From: Candidatus Aminicenantes bacterium UBA2199
GTDB lineage: Bacteria; Acidobacteriota; Aminicenantia; UBA2199
NCBI GenBank assembly: GCA_002327965.1
Contig: DCVB01000082.1
Location: 1 to 17,112, forward strand
DNA: 17,112 nt
Direction: 5' to 3'
This document shows, piece by piece, positions 1 to 7,442 of the stretch (positions are counted from its first letter, which is position 1; every line of letters begins with the position of its first letter). The notes under the pieces were generated by a model. That model was not told the origin of the DNA, did not search any database, and saw only the letters and a program-made list of their open reading frames with translations. Both the position numbers and the translations under genes were made by a program.

Positions 1-1277
1 GTGGGGTCGCCGACCATGCGGTAGGTGGCGCCCCGGCCTTCGCTTTCGCCCGAGATCTCCATGTGGGCGTCGTTGTTCAGGGCGCCGATCCACAGGGCGG
101 TGAGGATCGCCCAGTGCTCGTTCAGGTCGACGGCGCGGCCGTCGCGGCGGAATTCCCCGCTCAGGGTATTGCCGGCGTCGGTGACCTCCAGCAGGTCGTC
201 GTCGGCCCACAGCCGGGTGACGGTCATCTTGTTCTGGGTCAGGGTGCCGGTCTTGTCGGTGCAGATGACCGTGGTCGAGCCCAGGGTCTCCACCGAGGAG
301 AGGCGGCGGATCAGGGCGTGGCGCTTGACCATCTCGCGCATGCCCAGGGCCAGGCTGATGGTCACCACCGCCGGCAGCCCCTCGGGGACGGCGGCGATGG
401 CCAGGCCGACGGCGAGCATGAACATCTCCAGCGGCGCGTGCCCGCGCCACAGGCCGATGGCGAACACCAGGGCGCACACGGCCAGGGCCGCCACGCCCAG
501 CGTTTTGCCCAGGCCGTCCAGGCGCTTCTGCAGGGGCGTGGTCTCCTGCTCGACGTTCTGCAGCATGACGGCGATCAGGCCGATCTGCGTGTGCATGCCG
601 GTGGAAACCACGATGCCCTTGCCGCGGCCGGCGACGACCAGCGTGCCCATGAAGGCGGTGTTCCTGCGGTCGCCCAAGGGCACGTCGGCCTCCAGGCGGA
701 TGTGGGCGTCCTTTTCCACCGCCAGCGACTCGCCGGTGAGAGCCGCCTCCTCCAGGCGCAGGTTCACCGCCTCGACCAGGCGCACGTCGGCCGGCACGTA
801 GTTGCCGGCCTCAATGAAGACGATGTCGCCCGGGACCAGGTCCGGCGCCGGCAGCGGGCGTCGCGAGCCGTTGCGCAGCACCTGCGCCTCGGGGGCGGCC
901 AGCTTTTTCAGCGCCGACAGCGCCTGCTCGGCCCGCTGCTCCTGGATCACGCCCAGGGTGGCGTTCAGCACCACGATGGCCAGGATGGCCCCGGCCTCGA
1001 TCCACTCGCCCAGCAGCCCCGAGACGCCCGCCGCGCCGATCAGCAGCAGGATGATGAAGTTGTTGAACTGGGCCAGCAGCAGATGCAGGAAACCGGGGCG
1101 CGCTGCGGCGGCGATCTCGTTGAGACCGTGGATTTCCCGGCGCCGCCGCGCCTCGTTCTCGTCCAGCCCGCTCTCGGGCGGGGTGGCCAGCTCGCGCGCG
1201 ACCTCTTCGGCGCTCAGGGCATGCCAGGCGGCGGCGTCCTTTTTCATGTCATTCGGATTTGCGTTCTGTTTGTCCAT
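1..1277 (-). CDS. P-type cation-transporting ATPase (P2A, SERCA/PacL-like), N-terminal 425 residues, cut by window edge
   Basis: Reading the minus strand from the ATG at 1277 gives an uninterrupted frame to the left edge. An N-terminal cation-ATPase domain (WHALSAEEVAREL, about residues 18-30) is followed by the first membrane hairpin (about 68-113), the actuator domain with TGES at 181-184, membrane segments at about 258-310 including PEGLP at 298-302, then the phosphorylation motif DKTGTLT with acceptor Asp341. The visible part ends at VGDP (422-425), the start of the nucleotide-binding GDPTE motif. PEGLPAVVTISLALG and the SVETLGSTTVICTDKTGT stretch are typical of the P2A calcium-pump family; the ion-defining later helices lie outside the window, so Ca2+ (or Mn2+) is inference. 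The start is supported by GGAG at 1283-1286, 5 nt upstream. The gene starts 21 nt after mraY, so it is probably co-transcribed with the lipid II genes. Confidence 0.93.
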   Translation of the reverse strand, partial: MDKQNANPNDMKKDAAAWHALSAEEVARELATPPESGLDENEARRRREIHGLNEIAAAARPGFLHLLLAQFNNFIILLLIGAAGVSGLLGEWIEAGAILAIVVLNATLGVIQEQRAEQALSALKKLAAPEAQVLRNGSRRPLPAPDLVPGDIVFIEAGNYVPADVRLVEAVNLRLEEAALTGESLAVEKDAHIRLEADVPLGDRRNTAFMGTLVVAGRGKGIVVSTGMHTQIGLIAVMLQNVEQETTPLQKRLDGLGKTLGVAALAVCALVFAIGLWRGHAPLEMFMLAVGLAIAAVPEGLPAVVTISLALGMREMVKRHALIRRLSSVETLGSTTVICTDKTGTLTQNKMTVTRLWADDDLLEVTDAGNTLSGEFRRDGRAVDLNEHWAILTALWIGALNNDAHMEISGESEGRGATYRMVGDP

Positions 1278-1298
1278 GGGGGCTCCGTTGGCTTGAAA

Positions 1299-2405
1299 TC
1301 AGCGCAGTTTGATGCTGATCAGGCTGACCAGGGTGAAGATCACGGCCAGGATCCAGAAGCGGACCACGATCTTGGGCTCGGCGATGCCCAGGAACTGGTA
1401 GGTGTGGTGGATGGGAGCGCGGTAGAAGATGCGCCGCTTCAGCAGCTTGATGCCGATGTAGTCCTGGACGAAGACCGACAGGAACTCGATGACGAAGACG
1501 CCGCCGGCGATGACGAACAGCAGCTCCTGCTTGAGCAGCACCGCCGAGGTGGCGATGACGCCGCCGATGAGCAGCGAGCCGGTATCCCCCATGAACACCT
1601 CGGCGGGGTAGGCGTTGAACCACAGGAAGGCGGCCAGGGCGCCGATCAGGGCCGACAGCACCACCACCAGCTCGCCGGCGCCGGGGACGTATGGGAACCA
1701 GAGATATTTGGACGCGATCGAGTTGCCGATGATGTAGGCGAAGACGGCGTAGACGGCGATCAGCAGCCCCGACGGCACCGTGGCCAGACCGTCGAGGCCG
1801 TCGGCGAAGTTGATGGCGTTGGCGATGGCGATGATCACCAGCACGATGAACGGGTAATAGAATAGCCCCAGGTCGAGCAGCGGCGTCTTGAGAAAGGGCA
1901 GGTGCATCTGCGTGGCCGTGCCAACGGCGAACGGCGAAGCGTCGGAGCCCAGCAGCAGCAGCGCCAGGATGACGCCGAACAGCCCCTGCAGGAAGAGCTT
2001 CAGGCCGCGGTTCATGCCCAGGTCGCTGTTGCCGCGGATGTTCTTGAGATAGTCGTCGAAGAAGCCCAGCGCCGTGAACCAGAAGGCGGTGAAGATCATC
2101 GTCACCAGAAAAAAGTCGTTGGGCTTGCGCCAGCTGCCCCACAGCAGCAGCGAGACCAGCAGCGAAAAGAAGATGATCAGCCCGCCCATGGTCGGCGTGC
2201 CGTCCTTGTTGCGCGGCGATATGTCGCCGAAGTCGCGGGCGCGGTCGCGGAAGTTCAGCTGGTAGATGGCGCGGATGATGCGCCGCCCCAGCACGATGCC
2301 CACCGCGAACGAGGTGAGCACGGCCATCAGGGCGCGGAAAGTGATGTAGGTCAGCAGGCGCTGCCCCGGCAAATTGGCGAACAGTTCGCTGATCCAGGCG
2401 ATCAT
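1299..2405 (-). CDS. mraY: MraY, phospho-N-acetylmuramoyl-pentapeptide transferase
   Basis: This integral membrane enzyme transfers phospho-MurNAc-pentapeptide from the UDP precursor to undecaprenyl phosphate, making lipid I. The 368-residue length is normal for the family. Visible signatures are TPTMGG (70-75), the FFDDYLKN aspartates Asp117/Asp118, NAINFADGLDGL (196-207), and FMGDTGS (271-277); about ten hydrophobic segments fit the known topology. The C-terminal histidine motif reads HHT at 333-335 instead of the usual HHH. The end (EPKIVVRFWIL onwards) looks like the Aquifex-type MraY terminus. The ATG overlaps the TGA of the upstream MurG-MurJ fusion gene by four bases (ATGA), and GGAGG (complement of 2416-2420) lies 10 nt upstream, so translation is probably coupled. 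Identity is very secure. Confidence 0.97.
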   Translation of the reverse strand: MIAWISELFANLPGQRLLTYITFRALMAVLTSFAVGIVLGRRIIRAIYQLNFRDRARDFGDISPRNKDGTPTMGGLIIFFSLLVSLLLWGSWRKPNDFFLVTMIFTAFWFTALGFFDDYLKNIRGNSDLGMNRGLKLFLQGLFGVILALLLLGSDASPFAVGTATQMHLPFLKTPLLDLGLFYYPFIVLVIIAIANAINFADGLDGLATVPSGLLIAVYAVFAYIIGNSIASKYLWFPYVPGAGELVVVLSALIGALAAFLWFNAYPAEVFMGDTGSLLIGGVIATSAVLLKQELLFVIAGGVFVIEFLSVFVQDYIGIKLLKRRIFYRAPIHHTYQFLGIAEPKIVVRFWILAVIFTLVSLISIKLR

Positions 2406-5400
2406 GGGCGGTCGGCCTCCCGGTAGATGCGTTGCATGATGGACTTGACGCGGAACTCGGCGCTCAGGTGGTCGGAAGTGACCAGCACCTGCCGCGCCTG
2501 CCGCTTCACCTCGTCGGCCGTCAGCAGCCCGCGGCGGAAAAAGGCGTACAGCAGTTCCAGGAGCTCCTCGCGCACCAGCGAGTTGCTGCTCAGGTAGAAG
2601 CGCTTGAGGCGCGGCAGGTCGTCCAGCCCGCCCTTGCGCGCCAGCAGCCGCAGGCAGGCGATCTTCTCCTGGCTGCCGCCGCGCGCCAGCCGGCGCTGCA
2701 GCAGCGGGCGCAGCCGGGCGGTTTCGGTTTCGCTGATGTTCTGGCCCAGGTAGTCGATGGCAACGGCGCGCACCTCGAAGTAGCCGTCTTTCAGCAGGCG
2801 CAGCAGCAGCTGGCGGATCTCATCGTCCCAGGGATTGATCGCCTTCAGCGCCTGCAGGGCGTTGCGGCGCATGAAGCCGTTGCCGCGGCCCGATTTCAGC
2901 AGGTCGAGCAGAAAAGGGACCTTGGCCCGGTCCTTGAACAGCCCGACCAGCTTGATGCCGACGTTGCGCACCTCCCAGGAGGGGCTGGAGAGGTAGATGC
3001 TGGTCTTGTAGCGGTATTCCGACTTGAAGAAGTCGGGGTTGGCGGCGACGGCGTCCAGGAAGCGGAACGGCGAGAGCAGCGAGAGCGGCGTGCCGTTGCG
3101 GCCTTTGACGCCGCGCTTCCTGAACATCAGGATGCCGGTGTTCTTGAGCAGCAGCGAGGCCAGCAGATAGACCGCCGTGCCCATGAAGGCCAGCGATACG
3201 CACAGGATGGCGCTGCGCAGGGTGCCGGAAGTGAACTGGATGCGCTGGAAGACGAATTCGGCCTCGACGACGGCGATGACCATCAGCAGGCAGGCGCTGA
3301 GAGTCTTGCCCGAAGTGGACAGCAGTTCCCTGAAAGCGGGCGGCGCGCCCTCGCGGCGCAGGCGGCGCTGCAGCAGCGCCACGCGGCCCAGGGCGATGAC
3401 GATGGCGGCCAGCGAGGCGGCCAGGGCGATGCCGGCGACGCCCAGCCGCGTGCGCGCCAGCAGCACGGTCAGCGGCAGCTGCAGGGCCAGCAGCGCGATG
3501 TCGGTGACCATGGCGCTGCGCGCCTCCAGGCGGGCGGCGAAGATGCGCGCGGTCAGCGACTGCAGCCCCCAGCCCATCAGCCCGAGGGCGTAGAACTGCA
3601 CTACCCGGGCCGTGCCCGTTGTCTCGGCGGCGCTGAAATGCCCGCGCTCGAGCAGCAGCGCGACAAAGGGTTCGGCCAGCACGATCAGCAGGATCGCCAG
3701 CGGCGCCAGCAGGAACAGGCTGTTGCGGAAGCCGTCGACCAGCAGCCGCTGCGTCCGCTCGCGGTCCATCAGCGAAGCCGGCGCCGGCAGGTCGCGCAGC
3801 GAGCGGTTCTGGACGGCACGCGCCACCAGGGTGAAGGGCAGCCGGGTGATCTCCGCGGCGAAATACAGGAAGGAGATGGAGCCCATGGGCAGGGCGGAGG
3901 CCACGCAGCGCTCGATCAGCGGCGGCGCCTGGGCCAGCGCCGCGCCCAGCCCGGCCGGGCCGATGCTCGCGGCGTACTTGCGGTTCACCTGCCGCGAGGC
4001 GCGGAACGACGGGCGGAAGGAAAATTCCAGCCCCGGCCTGGACAGGGTGACGGCCAGGAAGGGCAGGAGAAAGACGATCTGCAGCAGCGAGGCGAAAAGG
4101 ATGCTCCAGGCCAGGGCGTAGGATCCAATGCCATGATAGAAAAGGAAAATGGCGGCGATGGCCGTCGCGGCGAACAGCCATCCCGACGCCTCGGCGGCGA
4201 GGCGGCGGCCGAAGGCGCGCAGGTAGACGGTCATCAGCGCCGCCAGCGTGCCCAGCACGATCACCGGCAGCAGGAGGCGCAGCATGCGCACCGCCGCCGG
4301 CATCAGGCCCATGGCGGCGAAGCCCGGGAAGATCAGGCGGGCGATCGGCGGCGCCAGCAGCATGGCCGTCGCGGCGATGAACAGCGAGATCAGCACCGTT
4401 CCCGCGCTCAGCGCCGATGCCGCCTCCCAGGCCTTGCGCCGCGGCGAGCGCCGGAACAGGCGGGCGAAGATCGGCATGAAGACGCGGCCCATGGCGTTGG
4501 ACCCGACCAGGCGGCGCAGGAAACCAACGACGGCCAGGGCGGCGGAAAAAGCGTCGACGGCCCGGCCGACGCCGAAAAGGGCGGCGGCGGCGACGGCGCG
4601 CCCGAAATCGGCCAAACGGGCCGCCAGCGGCGATTCGCGGCCGGCCGGGGCGCAGGGGCTATCGCCGTTGTTCAGCTGGTCGGTCTTTTCCAGGTAGCTC
4701 TTGAAGATGTAGGTGCCGTCACCGACTTCCATGCGGTCGTCCTGGCGCAGCATCACCCAGTCGTTGATTTCGCGGCCGTTGAGCAGGACGCGGCCTTTCT
4801 GCACCCGGGCCATGGCCGGGAAATCTCCTTCGGGAAGCAGTTGCACGGTGAAACGCACCGGGGGACCGTGCCGGGCCAGCTCGACGTCGGCAAGGAAGGT
4901 GTTGCCCACCGTGGTGGAGGGGAAAGGCAGCTCAAGGTTTTTTTCCTCGTCGACCGCCTGAAGGTAGAAGGCGCGGATCTCGCCCTCCCTGGCCGCGCCC
5001 TTTCGCTGGATGATGCTTTCCAGAGCCTCGAGGATGATGGCGGTGCTGTCGGGACGTTCCATGGCCAGCAGGTTCCTGCGCATGGCGGCCAGCTGGTCGG
5101 GGGCGGCGATCAGTTCCTCGACCGCCGTCACCAGGGCGTCGGCGGACAGGACGATCCCGTTCGGGCGTTGGCCGCCGCCGATCTCCTCGTACAGGACGCG
5201 GGCGCCCCCCGCTTTTTCGATCTCGCGGGCGTTGAGCACCTGGTGGTCGCCGGGCAGGTCGATCTTGGGCACCAGGATGGCGGGCAATCCCTTGGCGGTG
5301 AGCTCCTGGATAGTGCCGGCGCCGGAGCGCGCGACCGCCAGGTCGGAGACGTCGTAGACCTCGGCGATCTGGTCGAAATACTCCTTCACCAGCAACCGGC

Positions 5401-6184
5401 CGTCGATCTGCGGCGGCAGTCCCCGGTGCTCCAGGCGGCTGACCGTGTCGTCGTAGGCCTTGTAGGCCGAGCTGTAGGCCTTGCCGGTGGACATGACGAC
5501 GAACAGGTTGGGGATGGAAAGCAGGCGCGGCATGGCCTCGGCGACGGCGCGGTTGATGGTGCGTGCCCCCATGCTGCCGCTGAAAATGAACAGGACGCGG
5601 CTGTTGGGCGGGATGCCCAGTTTCTCACGGCCCTGACGGTCCTCGCCGGCGGCGGCGGCGCGGATCGAGCGCCGCAGCGGGTAGCCGGCGTGGACCACCT
5701 TGGCGGCGGGGAAAAAAGAGGCCGTCGACGGGAAGGCGACGCTGATCCTGGCGGCGAAGCGGGCAACGAACAGATTGAGGCGGCCGGGGACGGCGTTCTG
5801 CTCGTGGATGAACGCGTTCTTCTTGAGCAGCGCGGCCGCCAGCAGCACCGGCGCCGCCGCGTAACCGCCGCTGCCGATGATGACGTCGGGCTTGAAGCGC
5901 AGCAGGATGAAGAAACTCTTGACCGCGCCAAGGCAAATGGCGGCCAGGGCGATCAGCGTGCGCGGGCTGCGGGTCCGCTGCGGCAGGCCGCGCGCGGGGA
6001 CGTGGACGAATTCCATGGGCTGGGAGAGGGCGGGGATGATGGCGGCCTCGCTGCCCTTGCGGGTGCCGACGTAGAGGAACTCGGCGTCGGGGTATTTCTC
6101 CTTCAGGGCCTCGTAGATGGCGATGTTGGGATAGACATGGCCCCCGGTCCCGCCGCCGGTGAAAAGGAATCGGTATTTCTTCAT
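2402..6184 (-). CDS. murG-murJ: MurG - FHA-like - MurJ - HEAT-repeat fusion protein (lipid II synthase fused to lipid II flippase), 1260 aa
   Basis: One frame without stops encodes four parts. Residues 1-395 are MurG, the cytoplasmic GlcNAc transferase converting lipid I to lipid II: GGTGGH at 11-16, GSGGYAAAP at 104-112, HEQN at 127-130, GSMGAR at 203-208, RSGAGTIQE at 286-294 and DHQVLNA at 313-319 all match the donor and acceptor sites. Residues about 425-500 resemble an FHA domain (VLLNGREI, then DDRMEVGDGTYIF) but lack its usual Arg and Ser/His. Residues about 518-1014 are MurJ, with 12-13 hydrophobic segments; Arg523, Arg529, Asp544 and Arg557 have exactly the spacing of E. coli R18, R24, D39 and R52. 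Residues about 1055-1255 are HEAT-like helical repeats. MurG (about 360 aa) and MurJ (about 510 aa) are normally separate. The start is the family-typical MKKYRFLFTGGGTGGH with no SD sequence, 15 nt after a TATAAT. It heads the mraY and P-type ATPase operon. Confidence 0.93.
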   Translation of the reverse strand: MKKYRFLFTGGGTGGHVYPNIAIYEALKEKYPDAEFLYVGTRKGSEAAIIPALSQPMEFVHVPARGLPQRTRSPRTLIALAAICLGAVKSFFILLRFKPDVIIGSGGYAAAPVLLAAALLKKNAFIHEQNAVPGRLNLFVARFAARISVAFPSTASFFPAAKVVHAGYPLRRSIRAAAAGEDRQGREKLGIPPNSRVLFIFSGSMGARTINRAVAEAMPRLLSIPNLFVVMSTGKAYSSAYKAYDDTVSRLEHRGLPPQIDGRLLVKEYFDQIAEVYDVSDLAVARSGAGTIQELTAKGLPAILVPKIDLPGDHQVLNAREIEKAGGARVLYEEIGGGQRPNGIVLSADALVTAVEELIAAPDQLAAMRRNLLAMERPDSTAIILEALESIIQRKGAAREGEIRAFYLQAVDEEKNLELPFPSTTVGNTFLADVELARHGPPVRFTVQLLPEGDFPAMARVQKGRVLLNGREINDWVMLRQDDRMEVGDGTYIFKSYLEKTDQLNNGDSPCAPAGRESPLAARLADFGRAVAAAALFGVGRAVDAFSAALAVVGFLRRLVGSNAMGRVFMPIFARLFRRSPRRKAWEAASALSAGTVLISLFIAATAMLLAPPIARLIFPGFAAMGLMPAAVRMLRLLLPVIVLGTLAALMTVYLRAFGRRLAAEASGWLFAATAIAAIFLFYHGIGSYALAWSILFASLLQIVFLLPFLAVTLSRPGLEFSFRPSFRASRQVNRKYAASIGPAGLGAALAQAPPLIERCVASALPMGSISFLYFAAEITRLPFTLVARAVQNRSLRDLPAPASLMDRERTQRLLVDGFRNSLFLLAPLAILLIVLAEPFVALLLERGHFSAAETTGTARVVQFYALGLMGWGLQSLTARIFAARLEARSAMVTDIALLALQLPLTVLLARTRLGVAGIALAASLAAIVIALGRVALLQRRLRREGAPPAFRELLSTSGKTLSACLLMVIAVVEAEFVFQRIQFTSGTLRSAILCVSLAFMGTAVYLLASLLLKNTGILMFRKRGVKGRNGTPLSLLSPFRFLDAVAANPDFFKSEYRYKTSIYLSSPSWEVRNVGIKLVGLFKDRAKVPFLLDLLKSGRGNGFMRRNALQALKAINPWDDEIRQLLLRLLKDGYFEVRAVAIDYLGQNISETETARLRPLLQRRLARGGSQEKIACLRLLARKGGLDDLPRLKRFYLSSNSLVREELLELLYAFFRRGLLTADEVKRQARQVLVTSDHLSAEFRVKSIMQRIYREADRP

Positions 6185-6199
6185 GGGTTCGCGACGCGT

Positions 6200-6229
6200 A
6201 TTATAGCGTATCGGCAGTGAAAATAACAG
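6200..6229 (-). promoter_or_regulatory. Putative sigma70-type promoter of the murG-murJ unit, very short leader
   Basis: A perfect TATAAT lies on the minus strand at 6200-6205. A weak -35 candidate, CTGTTA, lies 18 nt upstream at 6224-6229 (three of six consensus bases). Only 15 nt separate the -10 box from the ATG at 6184, so the predicted mRNA leader is roughly 8 nt, and no Shine-Dalgarno sequence is present. Confidence 0.55.
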
Positions 6230-6270
6230 GGGTTGCGCGTATACCAGAACTTGGCGTACGGTGCAGGCAT

Positions 6271-6713
6271 GAAGTGAAATCGGTTGACGGTTTACGGTTT
6301 ACGGTTGACGGTCAGAAAAAAGCAATACGAAGACTTAAATTCCAAATCACAAATTCCAAATTCCAATTTCCAAAACGAAAATCAAGGCAAGTGTCAGTGA
6401 CAGTGTCAGCAAGAAATGAAGGTAATCGGTTTTACGGTAGACTGATTACGGTGGGCGTTGGAAGTTAAGGCGTTGTTAGTACAAAATTCCAAGACCCAAA
6501 CGAAGACTTTCGAGTTTCCTTGAAGTAGGGAACGCAAATTTGCGTTCCCTACCCCCGTGGAGATCTATTGAGTCCCTTTGTTTTGGCCATTGGGCAATCA
6601 GTGACTTTCTTCGTTTTGGTCATTGGATTTTGGAATTTGGAATTTATTTGGAATTTGGTGCTTGGGATTTGGAATTTAAGTCCTATTAATCACTTTCTTC
6701 CACCTTGCGCCAA
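6271..6713. repeat. Mosaic intergenic tandem-repeat element, copy 1 (interrupted copy)
   Basis: This AT-rich, non-coding block fills the gap between ispD and murG-murJ. Its parts, in plus-strand order, are: five heptamers of CGGTTKA type (6281-6315); a unique link with AATACGAAGACTT (6316-6336); five heptamers of AAATTCC type (6337-6371); three hexamers of GTGWCA type (6391-6408); a variable middle holding a 28-bp palindrome; then the complementary GGAATTT heptamers (6614-6680), AAGTCCTATTAATCAC and CTTGCGCC. The same parts in reverse order form copy 3. A 12-bp inverted repeat, GACTTAAATTCC at 6332-6343 and its complement at 6671-6682, bounds the AT-rich core. Small open frames here are repeat-derived and not genes. 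Confidence 0.85.
6525..6552. repeat. Perfect 28-bp palindrome (REP-like extragenic palindrome)
   Basis: The arms GTAGGGAACGCAAA and its exact complement meet without a loop (centre between 6538 and 6539). Pairing breaks immediately outside both ends. It lies within the sequence that interrupts mosaic repeat copy 1. There is no T-run on either side, so it is not an obvious intrinsic terminator. It could be a REP-type element or a protein-binding site; the window has no second copy to decide. Confidence 0.7.
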
Positions 6714-6743
6714 TCGCCTTTTTTCCCATTACGCTGCAACGCT

Positions 6744-7436
6744 TCAACGTTTCTTTTTTGTCCCGGCCAGTATCGACTCCGCGATGACCAGATCTTGCGG
6801 CACCGTGATTTTGATATTGGCGACATCGCCCTCGACCGTCACCACCGGGGTCAGCCCGTATCTCAGCACCAGCGAGCAATCGTCGCCGGCATCGTGAAAG
6901 CCCTCCTCGTGGGCCAGCTTGTGGGCGATGCGGATGATGTCGGCCCGGAAGCCCTGCGGGGTCTGGACGCGGCGCAGCTTGTCGCGGTCCAGGACCGCGG
7001 TGACGGAACCCTTGTCGTCGACACGCACGGTGGTGTCGCCGGCGGGGACGGCGGGCATGACCGCCGCGCTCTTTTTCAACGCCGCCAGCACGCGGCCGAT
7101 CACCGGCGCGGGGACAAGCGCCCGCGCGGCGTCGTGAATGAGCACCCTTTCAGCGCCTATGGCTGCGGTGACGCCGATCGCCGCCGACGCCTGTCTCGTC
7201 TTTCCCCCGGCGAGGACGGTGGTCACCTTGGGATATTTGCCGGCGATCAGCTTCGCGCGCTGCAGGTACGCATTGGGACAGACCAGCACAATGCCGCTGA
7301 TGCCCTTCTGCTCCTGGAATCTCTTCAGGCAGATCTCCAGCAGTGCTTTGCCGCCGATTTTCCGGAATTGCTTGGGCTCAGGCCCTTTCAATCTCGTTCC
7401 CGTGCCGCCGGCCAGGACGATTGCGATAGTTTTCAT
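6744..7436 (-). CDS. ispD: IspD, 2-C-methyl-D-erythritol 4-phosphate cytidylyltransferase
   Basis: This cytoplasmic enzyme of the MEP isoprenoid pathway joins CTP and methylerythritol phosphate. From the chosen ATG the protein is 230 residues, the normal family length. The CTP-binding N-terminus LAGGTGTRLKGPEPKQF (8-24) contains the expected Arg15 and Lys22. Further signatures are HDAAR (101-105), the RDKLRRVQTPQGF region (151-163), GDDCSLV (184-190) and VEGDVANIKITVPQD (201-215) with catalytic-type Lys208. An in-frame ATG 24 nt upstream (7460) would place extra residues across the -10 box, so MKTIAIVLAGG at 7436 is preferred. The stop codon lies inside an octamer repeat of the adjoining intergenic array. 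It appears monocistronic, flanked on both sides by mosaic repeats; its product pathway supplies the undecaprenyl carrier used by MraY and MurG next door. Confidence 0.95.
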   Translation of the reverse strand: MKTIAIVLAGGTGTRLKGPEPKQFRKIGGKALLEICLKRFQEQKGISGIVLVCPNAYLQRAKLIAGKYPKVTTVLAGGKTRQASAAIGVTAAIGAERVLIHDAARALVPAPVIGRVLAALKKSAAVMPAVPAGDTTVRVDDKGSVTAVLDRDKLRRVQTPQGFRADIIRIAHKLAHEEGFHDAGDDCSLVLRYGLTPVVTVEGDVANIKITVPQDLVIAESILAGTKKKR

Positions 7437-7442
7437 GGTGTT

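Noticed and set aside
63..1865. A 600-codon plus-strand frame spanning the P-type ATPase and mraY
   Set aside because: It crosses two real minus-strand genes and has no domain-like sequence.
4600..5000. That MurG and MurJ are two separate overlapping genes
   Set aside because: No stop codon or convincing internal SD plus ATG was found in frame between the domains. An internal start producing MurJ alone cannot be excluded without experiments.
2432..6220. A 1262-codon plus-strand open frame opposite the murG-murJ gene
   Set aside because: Its translation is low-complexity (Gln, Gly, Asp, Ala, Arg) and is the antisense shadow of a high-GC gene; the minus-strand frame has clear MurG and MurJ motifs.
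6525..6552. Intrinsic terminator for a plus- or minus-strand transcript
   Set aside because: No T-run follows the palindrome on either strand and there is no loop; ispD ends about 190 bases away.
6217..6897. Small open frames in the ispD/murG-murJ gap and others at 7484-7919 and 12872-13126
   Set aside because: They translate the tandem heptamer arrays or their borders and have no plausible start context or domain.
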